A DNA stretch of 64,000 nt from Buteo buteo (lineage: Eukaryota; Chordata; Aves; Accipitriformes; Accipitridae). The position numbers were made by a program, and so were the translations under genes. This document shows positions 9,741-22,912 of the stretch, one piece after another. Each line of letters begins with the position of its first letter. The stretch's first letter is position 1. The stretch lies in the NCBI RefSeq assembly GCF_964188355.1, contig NC_134193.1:9763124-9827123 (forward strand), read 5' to 3'. The notes beneath the pieces were generated by a model. It made no database searches and was not told where the DNA came from. It saw nothing but the letters and a program-made list of their open reading frames with translations.

Positions 9741-11801
9741 CATAGGCTGCACGGGAACAGTGAAGAGCAGCAAGAGCTTTCAGGGCTGGCACCTTCCTTG
9801 TGGGACAAGGAGCCGGACGTTTGCCTTTTCGGAAGGAGCGTCTGCCGAGTACAAGCGCCGTGAGATGTGCAGCCTGTGGGCAAGCACAGATCCCCAGTGC
9901 TGTTGTGCCTGTGGATAGGGTGCACGGGGACAGTGAAGAGCAGCAAGAGCTTTCAGGGCTGGCACCTTCCTTGTGGGACAAGGAGCCGGACGTTTGCCTT
10001 TTCGGAAAGAGGCTCTGCTGAGAACGAACACCGTGAGGTGTACCGTTCCTGTCTAAGTACAGATTCCCATAGCTGTTGTGCCTGTGGATAGGGTGCCCGG
10101 GGACAGTGAAGAGCAGCAAGAGCTTTCAGGGCTGGCACCTTCCTTGTGGGACAAGGAGCCGGACGTTTGCCTTTTCGGAAGGAGCGTCTGCCGAGTACAA
10201 GCGCCGTGAGATGTGCAGCCTGTGGGCAAGCACAGATCCCCAGTGCTGTTGTGCCTGTGGATAGGGTGCCCGGGGACAGTGAAGAGCAGCAAGAGCTTTC
10301 AGGGCTGGCACCTTCCTTGTGGGACAAGGAGCCGGACGTTTGCCTTTTCGGTAAGAGGCTCTGCTGAGAACGAACACCGTGAGGTGTACCGTTCCTGTCT
10401 AAGTACAGATTCCCAAAGCTGTTGTGCCTGTGGATAGGGTGCACAGGGACAGTGAAGAGCAGCAAGAGCTTTCAGGGCTGGCACCTTCCTTGTGGGACAA
10501 GGAGCCGGACGTTTGCCTTTTCGGAAAGAGGCTCTGCTGAGTACAAGCGCCGTGAGATGTGCAGCCTGTGGGCAAGCACAGATCCCCAGTGCTGTTGTGC
10601 CTGTGCATAGGCTGCACGGGGACAGTGAAGAGCAGCAAGAGCTTTCAGGGCTGGCACCTTCCTTGTGGGACAAGGAGCCGGACGTTTGCCTTTTCGGAAA
10701 GAGGCTCTGCTGAGAACGAACACCGTGAGGTGTACCGTTCCTGGGCAAGCACAGATCCCCAGTGCTGTTGTGCCTGTGGATAGGGTGCACGGGGACAGTG
10801 AAGAGCAGCAAGAGCTTTCAGGGCTGGCACCTTCCTTGTGGGACAAGGAGCCGGACGTTTGACTTTTCGAAAGGAGCGTCTGCCGAGTACAAGCGCCGTG
10901 AGATGTGCAGCCTGTGGGCAAGCACAGATCCCCAGTGCTGTTGTGCCTGTGCATAGGCTGCACGGGGACAGTGAAGAGCAGCAAGAGCTTTCAGGGCTGG
11001 CACCTTCCTTGTGGGACAAGGAGCCGGACGTTTGCTTTTTCGGAAAATTGCAATGCCGAGAACGAACACCGTGAGGTGTACCGTTCCTGGGCAAGCACAG
11101 ATCCCCAGTGCTGTTGTGCCTGTGGATAGGGTGCACGGGGACAGTGAAAAGCAGCAAGAGCTTTCAGGGCTGGCACCTTCCTTGTGGGACAAGGAGCCGG
11201 ACGTTTGCCTTTTCGGAAGGAGCGTCTGCCGAGTACAAGCGCCGTGAGATGTGCAGCCTGTGGGCAAGCACAGATCCCCAGTGCTGTTGTGCCTGTGCAT
11301 AGGCTGCATGGGGACAGTGAAGAGCAGCAAGAGCTTTCAGGGCTGGCACCTTCCTTGTGGGACAAGGAGCCGGACGTTTGCCTTTTCAGAAAATTGCAAT
11401 GCCGAGAACGAACACCGTGAGGTGTACCGTTCCTGTCTAAGCACAGATCCCCAGTGCTGTTGTGCCTGTGGATAGGGTGCACGGGGACAGTGAAGAGCAG
11501 CAAGAGCTTTCAGGGCTGGCACCTTCCTTGTGGGACAAGGAGCCGGACGTTTGCCTTTTCGGAAGGAGCGTCTGCCGAGTACAAGCGCCGTGAGATGTGC
11601 AGCCTGTGGGCAAGCAGAGATCCCCAGTGCTGTTGTGCCTGTGCATAGGGTGCACGGGGACAGTGAAGAGCAGCAAGAGCTTTCAGGGCTGGCACCTTCC
11701 TTGTGGGACAAGGAGCCGGAGGTTTGCCTTTTCGGAAAGAGGCTCTGCTGAGAACGAACACCGTGAGGTGTACCGTTCCTGTCTAAGTACAGATTCCCAA
11801 A
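9726..11801. repeat. 12-unit block with a distant copy, first location
   Basis: Units 57-68 match units 152-163 (26160-28235) at an offset of 16434. The class order B, A, B, A', D, A, B', C, B, C, B, A and rare markers are shared: gtttgacttttcgaaagg (10855 and 27289), gtttgctttttcgg and gcatgggg. Confidence 0.8.
10418..10590. repeat. Representative class D unit (A5/B3 recombinant)
   Basis: The box begins as class A (aaagaggctctgctgag) and continues as class B (tacaagcgccgtgagatg). The switch lies in the gag shared by both. I count 13 such units, with boxes at 2221, 3605, 10525, 18482, 26959, 35435, 38722, 40625, 42182, 45469, 48929, 53601 and 57061. It reads as a product of exchange or conversion inside the box that was then copied. 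Confidence 0.8.
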
Positions 11802-14742
11802 GCTGTTGTGCCTGTGGATAGGGTGCACGGGGACAGTGAAGAGCAGCAAGAGCTTTCTGGGCTGGCACCTTCCTTGTGGGACAAGGAGCCGGACGTTTGC
11901 CTTTTCGGAAAGAGGCTCTGCTGAGAACGAACACCGTGAGGTGTACCGTTCCTGGGCAAGCACAGATCCCCAGTGCTGTTGTGCCTGTGCATAGGGTGCA
12001 CGGGGACAGTGAAGAGCAGCAAGAGCTTTCAGGGCTGGCACCTTCCTTTTGGGACAAGGAGCCGGACGTTTGCCTTTTCGGTAAGAGGCTCTGCTGAGAA
12101 CGAACACTGTGAGGTGTACCGTTCCTGTCTAAGTACAGATCCCCAGTGCTGTTGTGCCTGTGGATAGGGTGCACGGGGACAGTGAAGAGCAGCAAGAGCT
12201 TTCAGGGCTGGCACCTTCCTTGTAGGAGAAGGAGCCGGACGTTTGCCTTTTAGGTAAGAGGCTCTGCTGAGAACGAACACCGTGAGGTGTATCGTTCCTG
12301 GGCAAGCACAGATCCCCAGTGCTGTTGTGCCTGTGCATAGGCTGCACGGGGACAGTGAAGAGCAGCAAGAGCTTTCTGGGCTGGCACCTTCCGTGTGGGA
12401 CAAGGAGCCGGACGTTTGCCTTTTCGGAAAATTGCAATGCCGAGAACGAACACCGTGAGGTGTACCGTTCCTGGGCAAGCACAGATCCCCAGTGCTGTTG
12501 TGCCTGTGCATAGGCTGCACGGGGACAGTGAAGAGCAGCAAGAGCTTTCAGGGCTGGCACCTTCCTTGTGGGACAAGGAGCCGGATGTTTGCCTTTTCGG
12601 AAAGAGGTTCTGCTGAGAACGAACACCGTGAGGTGTACCGTTCCTGTCTAAGTACAGATCCCCAGTGCTGTTGTGCCTGTGGATAGGGTGCACGGGGACA
12701 GTGAAGAGCAGCAAGAGCTTTCAGGGCTGGCACCTTCCTTGTGGGACAAGGAGCCGGACGTTTGCCTTTTCGGTAAGAGGCTCTGCTGAGAACGCACACC
12801 GTGAGGTGTACCGTTCCTGGGCAAGCACAGATCCCCAGTGCTGTTGTGCCTGTGCATAGGCTGCACGGGAACAGTGAAGAGCAGCAAGAGCTTTCAGGGC
12901 TGGCACCTTCCTTGTGGGACAAGGAGCCGGACGTTTGCCTTTTCGGAAGGAGCGTCTACCGAGTACAAGCGCCGTGAGATGTGCAGCCTGTGGGCAAGCA
13001 CAGATCCCCAGTGCTGTTGTGCCTGTGCATAGGCTGCACGGGGACAGTGAAGAGCAGCAAGAGCTTTCAGGGCTGGCACCTTCCTTGTGGGACAAGGAGC
13101 CGGACGTTTGCTTTTTCGGAAAATTGCAATGCCGAGAACGAACACCGTGAGGTGTACCGTTCCTGGGCAAGCACAGATCCCCAGTGCTGTTGTGCCTGTG
13201 GATAGGGTGCACGGGGACAGTGAAAAGCAGCAAGAGCTTTCAGGGCTGGCACCTTCCTTGTGGGACAAGGAGCCGGACGTTTGCCTTTGTGGAAGGAGCG
13301 TCTGCCGAGTACAAGCGCCGTGAGATGTGCAGCCTGTGGGCAAGCACAGATCCCCAGTGCTGTTGTGCCTGTGCATAGGCTGCATGGGGACAGTGAAGAG
13401 CAGCAAGAGCTTTCAGGGCTGGCACCTTCCTTGTGGGACAAGGAGCCGGACGTTTGCCTTTTCAGAAAATTGCAATGCCGAGAACGAACACCGTGAGGTG
13501 TACCGTTCCTGTCTAAGCACAGATCCCCAGTGCTGTTGTGCCTGTGGATAGGGTGCACGGGGACAGTGAAGAGCAGCAAGAGCTTTCAGGGCTGGCACCT
13601 TCCTTGTGGGACAAGGAGCCGGACGTTTGCCTTTTCGGAAGGAGCGTCTGCCGAGTACAAGCGCCGTGAGATGTGCAGCCTGTGGGCAAGCAGAGATCCC
13701 CAGTGCTGTTGTGCCTGTGCATAGGGTGCACGGGGACAGTGAAGAGCAGCAAGAGCTTTCAGGGCTGGCATCTTCCTTGTGGGACAAGGAGCCGGAGGTT
13801 TGCCTTTTCGGAAAGAGGCTCTGCTGAGAACGAACACCGTGAGGTGTACCGTTCCTGGGCAAGCACAGATCCCCAGTGCTGTTGTGCCTGTGCATAGGGT
13901 GCACGGGGACAGTGAAGAGCAGCAAGAGCTTTCAGGGCTGGCACCTTCCTTTTGGGACAAGGAGCCGGACGTTTGCCTTTTCGGTAAGAGGCTCTGCTGA
14001 GAACGAACACTGTGAGGTGTACCGTTCCTGTCTAAGCACAGATCCCCAGTGCTGTTGTGCCTGTGGATAGGGTGCACGGGGACAGTGAAGAGCAGCAAGA
14101 GCTTTCAGGGCTGGCACCTTCCTTGTAGGAGAAGGAGCCGGACGTTTGCCTTTTAGGTAAGAGGCTCTGCTGAGAACGAACACCGTGAGGTGTATCGTTC
14201 CTGGGCAAGCACAGATCCCCAGTGCTGTTGTGCCTGTGCATAGGCTGCACGGGGACAGTGAAGAGCAGCAAGAGCTTTCTGGGCTGGCACCTTCCTTGTG
14301 GGACAAGGAGCCGGACGTTTGCCTTTTCGGAAAATTGCAATGCCGAGAACGAACACCGTGAGGTGTACCGTTCCTGGGCAAGCACAGATCCCCAGTGCTG
14401 TTGTGCCTGTGCATAGGCTGCACGGGGACAGTGAAGAGCAGCAAGAGCTTTCAGGGCTGGCACCTTCCTTGTGGGACAAGGAGCCGGATGTTTGCCTTTT
14501 CGGAAAGAGGTTCTGCTGAGAACGAACACCGTGAGGTGTACCGTTCCTGTCTAAGTACAGATCCCCAGTGCTGTTGTGCCTGTGGATAGGGTGCACGGGG
14601 ACAGTGAAGAGCAGCAAGAGCTTTCAGGGCTGGCACCTTCCTTGTGGGACAAGGAGCCGGACGTTTGCCTTTTCGGTAAGAGGCTCTGCTGAGAACGCAC
14701 ACCGTGAGGTGTACCGTTCCTGGGCAAGCACAGATCCCCAGT
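10764..14742. repeat. 12-mer / 11-mer tandem pair
   Basis: Units 63-74 (10764-12839) have the order B', C, B, C, B, A, A, A', A't, C, A, A'. Units 75-85 (12840-14742) repeat the order with one A unit missing, so the offset changes from 2076 to 1903 around 11750-11900. The rare gccggaggtttgcc change (11716 and 13792) and the cactgtg change mark both copies. Edges are given to the unit, not the base. Confidence 0.8.
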
Positions 14743-16216
14743 GCTGTTGTGCCTGTGCATAGGCTGCACGGGAACAGTGAAGAGCAGCAAGAGCTTTCAG
14801 GGCTGGCACCTTCCTTGTGGGACAAGGAGCCGGACGTTTGCCTTTTCGGAAGGAGCGTCTACCGAGTACAAGCGCCGTGAGATGTGCAGCCTGTGGGCAA
14901 GCACAGATCCCCAGTGCTGTTGTGCCTGTGCATAGGCTGCACGGGGACAGTGAAGAGCAGCAAGAGCTTTCAGGGCTGGCACCTTCCTTGTGGGACAAGG
15001 AGCCGGACGTTTGCCTTTTCGGAAAATTGCAATGCCGAGAACGAACACCGTGAGGTGTACCGTTCCTGGGCAAGCACAGATCCCCAGTGCTGTTGTGCCT
15101 GTGGATAGGGTGCACGGGGACAGTGAAAAGCAGCAAGAGCTTTCAGGGCTGGCACCTTCCTTGTGGGACAAGGAGCCGGACGTTTGCCTTTTCGGAAGGA
15201 GCGTCTGCCGAGTACAAGCGCCGTGAGATGTGCAGCCTGTGGGCAAGCACAGATCCCCAGTGCTGTTGTGCCTGTGGATAGGGTGCACAGGGACAGTGAA
15301 GAGCAGCAAGAGCTTTCAGGGCTGGCACCTTCCTTGTGGGACAAGGAGCCGGACGTTTGCCTTTTCGGAAAGAGGTACTGCTGAGAACGAACACCGTGAG
15401 GTGTACCGTTCCTGTCTAAGTACAGATTCCCAAAGCTGTTGTGCCTGTGGATAGGGTGCACGGGGACAGTGAAGAGCAGCAAGAGCTTTCAGGGCTGGCA
15501 CCTTCCTTGTGGGACAAGGAGCCGGACGTTTGCCTTTTCGGAAAGAGGCTCTGCTGAGAACGAACACCGTGAGGTGTACCGTTCCTGTCTAAGCACAGAT
15601 CCCCAGTGCTGTTGTGCCTGTGGATAGGGTGCACGGGGACAGTGAAGAGCAGCAAGAGCTTTCAGGGCTGGCACCTTCCTTTTGGGACAAGGAGCCGGAC
15701 GTTTGCCTTTTCGGTAAGAGGCTCTGCTGAGAACGAACACCGTGAGGTGTACCGTTCCTGTCTAAGTACAGATCCCCAGTGCTGTTGTGCCTGTGGATAG
15801 GGTGCACGGGGACAGTGAAGAGCAGCAAGAGCTTTCAGGGCTGGCACCTTCCTTGTAGGAGAAGGAGCCGGACGTTTGCCTTTTAGGTAAGAGGCTCTGC
15901 TGAGAACGAACACCGTGAGGTGTACCGTTCCTGGGCAAGCACAGATCCCCAGTGCTGTTGTGCCTGTGGATAGGCTGCACGGGGACAGTGAAGAGCAGCA
16001 AGAGCTTTCAGGGCTGGCACCTTCCTTGTGGGACAAGGAGCCGGACGTTTGCCTTTTCGAAAAATTGCAATGCCGAGAACGAACACCGTGAGGTGTACCG
16101 TTCCTGGGCAAGCACAGATCCCCAGTGCTGTTGTGCCTGTGGATAGGGTGCACGGGGACAGTGAAGAGCAGCAAGAGCTTTCAGGGCTGGCACCTTCCTT
16201 GTGGGACAAGGAGCCG

Positions 16217-18398
16217 GATGTTTGCCTTTTCGGAAAGAGGCTCTGCTGAGAAAGAACACCGTGAGGTGTACCGTTCCTGTCTAAGTACAGATTCCCAAAG
16301 CTGTTGTGCCTGTGGATAGGGTGCCCGGGGACAGTGAAGAGCAGCAAGAGCTTTCAGGGCTGGCACCTTCCTTGTGGGACAAGGAGCCGGACGTTTGCCT
16401 TTTCGGAAGGAGCGTCTGCCGAGTACAAGCGCCGTGAGATGTGCAGCCTGTGGGCAAGCACAGATCCCCAGTGCTGTTGTGCCTGTGGATAGGGTGCACG
16501 GGGACAGTGAAGAGCAGCAAGAGCTTTCAGGGCTGGCACCTTCCTTGTGGGACAAGGAGCCGGACGTTTGCCTTTTCGGTAAGAGGCTCTGCTGAGAACG
16601 AACACCGTGAGGTGTACCGTTCCTGTCTAAGCACAGATCCCCAGTGCTGTTGTGCCTGTGGATAGGGTGCATGGGGACAGTGAAGAGCAGCAAGAGCTTT
16701 CAGGGCTGGCACCTTCCTTGTGGGACAAGGAGCCGGACGTTTGCCTTTTCGGAAGGAGCGTGTGCCGAGTACAAGCGCCGTGAGATGTGCAGCCTGTGGG
16801 CAAGCAAAGATCCCCAGTGCTGTTGTGCCTGTGCATAGGGTGCACGGGGACAGTGAAGAGCAGCAAGAGCTTTCAGGGCTGGCACCTTCCTTGTGGGACA
16901 AGGAGCCGGACGTTTGCCTTTTCGGAAAATTGCAATGCCGAGAACGAACACCGTGAGGTGTACCGTTCCTGGGCAAGCACAGATCCCCAGTGCTGTTGTG
17001 CCTGTGGATAGGGTGCACGGGGACAGTGAAAAGCAGCAAGAGCTTTCAGGGCTGGCACCTTCCTTGTGGGACAAGGAGCCGGACGTTTGCCTTTTCGGAA
17101 AGAGGCTCTGCTGAGAACGAACACCGTGAGGTGTACCGTTCCTGTCTAAGTACAGATTCCCAAAGCTGTTGTGCCTGTGGATAGGGTGCACGGGGACAGT
17201 GAAGAGCAGCAAGAGCTTTCAGGGCTGGAACCTTCCTTGTGGGACAAGGAGCCGGACGTTTGCCTTTTCGGTAAGAGGCTCTGCTGAGAACGAACACCGT
17301 GAGGTGTACCGTTCCTGGGCAAGCACAGATCCCCAGTGCTGTTGTGCCTGTGCATAGGCTGCACGGGAACAGTGAAGAGCAGCAAGAGCTTTCAGGGCTG
17401 GCACCTTCCTTGTGGGACAAGGAGCCGGATGTTTGCATTTCGGAAAGAGGCTCTGCTGAGAAAGAACACCGTGAGGTGTACCGTTCCTGTCTAAGTACAG
17501 ATTCCCAAAGCTGTTGTGCCTGTGGATAGGGTGCCCGGGGACAGTGAAGAGCAGCAAGAGCTTTCAGGGCTGGCACCTTCCTTGTGGGACAAGGAGCCGG
17601 ACGTTTGCCTTTTCGGAAGGAGCGTCTGCCAAGTACAAGCGCCGTGAGATGTGCAGCCTGTGGGCAAGCACAGATCCCCAGTGCTGTTGTGCCTGTGGAT
17701 AGGGTGCACGGGGACAGTGAAGAGCAGCAAGAGCTTTCAGGGCTGGCACCTTCCTTGTGGGACAAGGAGCCGGACGTTTGCCTTTTCGGTAAGAGGCTCT
17801 GCTGAGAACGAACACCGTGAGGTGTACCGTTCCTGTCTAAGCACAGATCCCCAGTGCTGTTGTGCCTGTGGATAGGGTGCATGGGGACAGTGAAGAGCAG
17901 CAAGAGCTTTCAGGGCTGGCACCTTCCTTGTGGGACAAGGAGCCGGACGTTTGCCTTTTCGGAAGGAGCGTCTGCCGAGTACAAGCGCCGTGAGATGTGC
18001 AGCCTGTGGGCAAGCAAAGATCCCCAGTGCTGTTGTGCCTGTGCATAGGGTGCACGGGGACAGTGAAGAGCAGCAAGAGCTTTCAGGGCTGGCACCTTCC
18101 TTGTGGGACAAGGAGCCGGACGTTTGCCTTTTCGGAAAATTGCAATGCCGAGAACGAACACCGTGAGGTGTACCGTTCCTGGGCAAGCACAGATCCCCAG
18201 TGCTGTTGTGCCTGTGGATAGGGTGCACGGGGACAGTGAAAAGCAGCAAGAGCTTTCAGGACTGGCACCTTCCTTGTGGGACAAGGAGCCGGACGTTTGC
18301 CTTTTCGGAAAGAGGCTCTGCTGAGAACGAACACCGTGAGGTGTACCGTTCCTGTCTAAGTACAGATTCCCAAAGCTGTTGTGCCTGTGGATAGGGTG
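16217..18398. repeat. Tandem 7-mer duplication, offset 1210 bp
   Basis: Bases from about 16217 match those from about 17427 at an offset of 1210, one less than 7 x 173 because of the 1-bp deletion near 17437. The order A (gagaaag form), B, A', B, C, A recurs. The match ends near 18398, where class A' is replaced by class D context. Private markers shared by both copies are gcatgggg and gcaaagat. Confidence 0.8.
17338..17509. repeat. 172-bp unit with 1-bp deletion
   Basis: Here the usual gtttgccttttcgg reads gtttgcatttcgg (17431-17443), one base shorter, which shifts the register by -1. The change sits at the left edge of the second 7-mer copy, consistent with a sloppy repair or exchange junction, though chance or a sequencing error is possible. 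Confidence 0.8.
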
Positions 18399-21300
18399 CC
18401 CGGGGACAGTGAAGAGCAGCAAGAGCTTTCTGGGCTGGCACCTTCCTTGTGGGACAAGGAGCCGGACGTTTGCCTTTTTGGAAAGAGGCTCTGCTGAGTA
18501 CAAGCGCCGTGAGATGTGCAGCCTGTGGGCAAGCACAGATCCCCAGTGCTGTTGTGCCTGTGCATAGGCTGCACGGGGACAGTGAAGAGCAGCAAGAGCT
18601 TTCAGGGCTGGCACCTTCCTTGTGGGACAAGGAGCCGGACGTTTGCCTTTTCGGAAAGAGGCTCTGCTGAGAACGAACACCGTGAGGTGTACCGTTCCTG
18701 GGCAAGCACAGATCCCCAGTGCTGTTGTGCCTGTGGATAGGGTGCACGGGGACAGTGAAGAGCAGCAAGAGCTTTCAGGGCTGGCACCTTCCTTGTGGGA
18801 CAAGGAGCCGGACGTTTGCCTTTTCGAAAGGAGCGTCTGCCGAGTACAAGCGCCGTGAGATGTGCAGCCTGTGGGCAAGCACAGATCCCCAGTGCTGTTG
18901 TGCCTGTGCATAGGCTGCACGGGGACAGTGAAGAGCAGCAAGAGCTTTCAGGGCTGGCACCTTCCTTGTGGGACAAGGAGCCGGACGTTTGCCTTTTCGG
19001 AAAATTGCAATGCCGAGAACGAACACCGTGAGGTGTACCGTTCCTGGGCAAGCACAGATCCCCAGTGCTGTTGTGCCTGTGGATAGGGTGCACGGGGACA
19101 GTGAAGAGCAGCAAGAGCTTTCAGGGCTGGCACCTTCCTTGTGGGACAAGGAGCCGGACGTTTGCCTTTTCGGAAAGAGGCTCTGCTGAGAACGAACACC
19201 GTGAGGTGTACCGTTCCTGTCTAAGTACAGATCCCCAGTGCTGTTGTGCCTGTGCATAGGGTGCACGGGGACAGTGAAGAGCAGCAAGAGCTTTCAGGGC
19301 TGGCACCTTCCTTGTGGGACAAGGAGCCGGACGTTTGCCTTTTCGGAAGGAGCGTCTGCCGAGTACAAGCGCCGTGAGATGTGCAGCCTGTGGGCAAGCA
19401 CAGATCTCCAGTGCTGTTGTGCCTGTGCATAGGCTGCACGGGGACAGTGAAGAGCAGCAAGAGCTTTCAGGGCTGGCACCTTCCTTGTGGGACAAGGAGC
19501 CGGACGTTTGCCTTTTCGGAATGAGGTTCTGCTGAGAACGAACACCGTGAGGTGTACCGTTCCTGGGCAAGCACAGATCCCCAGTGCTGTTGTGCCTGTG
19601 GATAGGGTGCACGGGGACAGTGAAGAGCAGCAAGAGCTTTCAGGGCTGGCACCTTCCTTGTGGGACAAGGAGCCGGACGTTTGCCTTTTCGGAAAGAGGC
19701 TCTGCTGAGAACGAACACCGTGAGGTGTACCGTTCCTGTGCAAGCACAGATCCCCAGTGCTGTTGTGCCTGTGGATAGGGTGCCCGGGGACAGTGAAGAG
19801 CAGCAAGAGCTTTCAGGGCTGGCACCTTCCTTGTGGGACAAGGAGCCGGACGTTTGCCTTTTCGGAAAGAGGCTCTGCTGAGAACGAACACCGTGAGGTG
19901 TACCGTTCCTGTCTAAGTACAGATTCCCAAAGCTGTTGTGCCTGTGGATAGGGTGCACGGGGACAGTGAAGAGCAGCAAGAGCTTTCAGGGCTGGCACCT
20001 TCCTTGTGGGACAAGGAGCCGGACGTTTGCCTTTTCGGAAAGAGGCTCTGCTGAGAACGAACACCGTGAGGTGTACCGTTCCTGTCTAAGCACAGATCCC
20101 CAGTGCTGTTGTGCCTGTGGATAGGGTGCACGGGGACAGTGAAGAGCAGCAAGAGCTTTCAGGGCTGGCACCTTCCTTGTGGGACAAGGAGCCGGACGTT
20201 TGCCTTTTCGGTAAGAGGCTCTGCTGAGAACGAACACCGTGAGGTGTACCGTTCCTGGGCAAGCACAGATCCCCAGTGCTGTTGTGCCTGTGCATAGGGT
20301 GCACGGGGACAGTGAAGAGCAGCAAGAGCTTTCAGGGCCGGCACCTTCCTTGTGGGACAAGGAGCCGGACGTTTGCCTTTTCGGAAGGAGCGTCTGCCGA
20401 GTACAAGCGCCGTGAGATGTGCAGCCTGTGGGCAAGCACAGATCCCCAGTGCTGTTGTGCCTGTGCATAGGGTGCATGGGGACAGTGAAGAGCAGCAAGA
20501 GCTTTCAGGGCTGGCACCTTCCTTGTGGGACAAGGAGCCGGACGTTTGCCTTTTCGGAAGGAGCGTCTGCCCAGTACAAGCGCCGTGAGATGTGCAGCCT
20601 GTGGGCAAGCACAGATCCCCAGTGCTGTTGTGCCTGTGCATAGGCTGCACGGGGACAGTGAAGAGCAGCAAGAGCTTTCAGGGCTGGCACCTTCCTTGTG
20701 GGACAAGGAGCCGGACGTTTGCCTTTTCGGAAAATTGCAATGCCGAGAACGAACACCGTGAGGTGTACCGTTCCTGGGCAAGCACAGATCCCCAGTGCTG
20801 TTGTGCCTGTGGATAGGGTGCACGGGGACAGTGAAAAGCAGCAAGAGCTTTCAGGGCTGGCACCTTCCTTGTGGGACAAGGAGCCGGACGTTTGCCTTTT
20901 CGGAAGGAGCGTCTGCCGAGTACAAGCGCCGTGAGATGTGCAGCCTGTGGGCAAGCACAGATCCCCAGTGCTGTTGTGCCTGTGGATAGGGTGCACAGGG
21001 ACAGTGAAGAGCAGCAAGAGCTTTCAGGGCTGGCACCTTCCTTGTGGGACAAGGAGCCGGACGTTTGCCTTTTCGGAAAGAGGCTCTGCTGAGAACGAAC
21101 ACCGTGAGGTGTACCGTTCCTGTCTAAGCACAGATCCCCAGTGCTGTTGTGCCTGTGGATAGGGTGCACGGGGACAGTGAAGAGCAGCAAGAGCTTTCAG
21201 GGCTGGCACCTTCCTTGTGGGACAAGGAGCCGGACGTTTGCCTTTTCGGTAAGAGGCTCTGCTGAGAACGAACACCGTGAGGTGTACCGTTCCTGTCTAA

Positions 21301-22912
21301 GTACAGATCCCCAGTGCTGTTGTGCCTGTGGATAGGGTGCACGGGGACAGTGAAGAGCAGCAAGAGCTTTCAGGGCTGGCACCTTCCTTGTAGGAGAAGG
21401 AGCCGGACGTTTGCCTTTTAGGTAAGAGGCTCTGCTGAGAACGAACACCGTGAGGTGTACCGTTCCTGGGCAAGCACAGATTCCCAGTGCTGTTGTGCCT
21501 GTGGATAGGGTGCACGGGGACAGTGAAGAGCAGCAAGAGCTTTCTGGGCTGGCACCTTCCTTGTGGGACAAGGAGCCGGACGTTTGCCTTTTCGAAAAAT
21601 TGCAATGCCGAGAACGAACACCGTGAGGTGTACCGTTCCTGGGCAAGCACAGATCCCCAGTGCTGTTGTGCCTGTGGATAGGGTGCACGGGGACAGTGAA
21701 GAGCAGCAAGAGCTTTCAGGGCTGGCACCTTCCTTGTGGGACAAGGAGCCGGACGTTTGCCTTTTCGGAAAGAGGTTCTGCTGAGAACGAACACCGTGAG
21801 GTGTACCGTTCCTGTCTAAGTACAGATCCCCAGTGCTGTTGTGCCTGTGGATAGGGTGCCCGGGGACAGTGAAGAGCAGCAAGAGCTTTCAGGGCTGGCA
21901 CCTTCCTTGTGGGACAAGGAGCCGGACGTTTGCCTTTTCGGAAGGAGCGTCTGCCGAGTACAAGCGCCGTGAGATGTGCAGCCTGTGGGCAAGCACAGAT
22001 CCCCAGTGCTGTTGTGCCTGTGGATAGGGTGCACGGGGACAGTGAAGAGCAGCAAGAGCTTTCAGGGCTGGCACCTTCCTTGTGGGACAAGGAGCCGGAC
22101 GTTTGCCTTTTCGGTAAGAGGCTCTGCTGAGAACGAACACCGTGAGGTGTACCGTTCCTGTCTAAGCACAGATCCCCAGTGCTGTTGTGCCTGTGGATAG
22201 AGTGCACGGGGACAGTGAAGAGCAGCAAGGGCTTTCAGGGCTGGCACCTTCCTTGTGGGACAAGGAGCCGGACGTTTGCCTTTTTGGAAGGAGCGTCTGC
22301 CGAGTACAAGCGCCGTGAGATGTGCAGCCTGTGGGCAAGCACAGATCCCCAGTGCTGTTGTGCCTGTGCATAGGCTGCACGGGGACAGTGAAGAGCAGCA
22401 AGAGCTTTCAGGGCCGGCACCTTCCTTGTGGGACAAGGAGCCGGACGTTTGCCTTTTCGGAAGGAGCGTCTGCCGAGTACAAGCGCCGTGAGATGTGCAG
22501 CCTGTGGGCAAGCACAGATCCCCAGTGCTGTTGTGCCTGTGGATAGGGTGCCCGGGGACAGTGAAGAGCAGCAAGAGCTTTCAGGGCTGGCACCTTCCTT
22601 GTGGGACAAGGAGCCGGACGTTTGCCTTTTCGGAAGGAGCGTCTGCCGAGTACAAGCGCCGTGAGATGTGCAGCCTGTGGGCAAGCAAAGATCCCCAGTG
22701 CTGTTGTGCCTGTGCATAGGCTGCACGGGGACAGTGAAGAGCAGCAAGAGCTTTCAGGGCTGGCACCTTCCTTGTGGGACAAGGAGCCGGACGTTTGCCT
22801 TTTCGGAAAATTGCAATGCCGAGAACGAACACCGTGAGGTGTACCGTTCCTGGGCAAGCACAGATCCCCAGTGCTGTTGTGCCTGTGGATAGGGTGCACG
22901 GGGACAGTGAAA

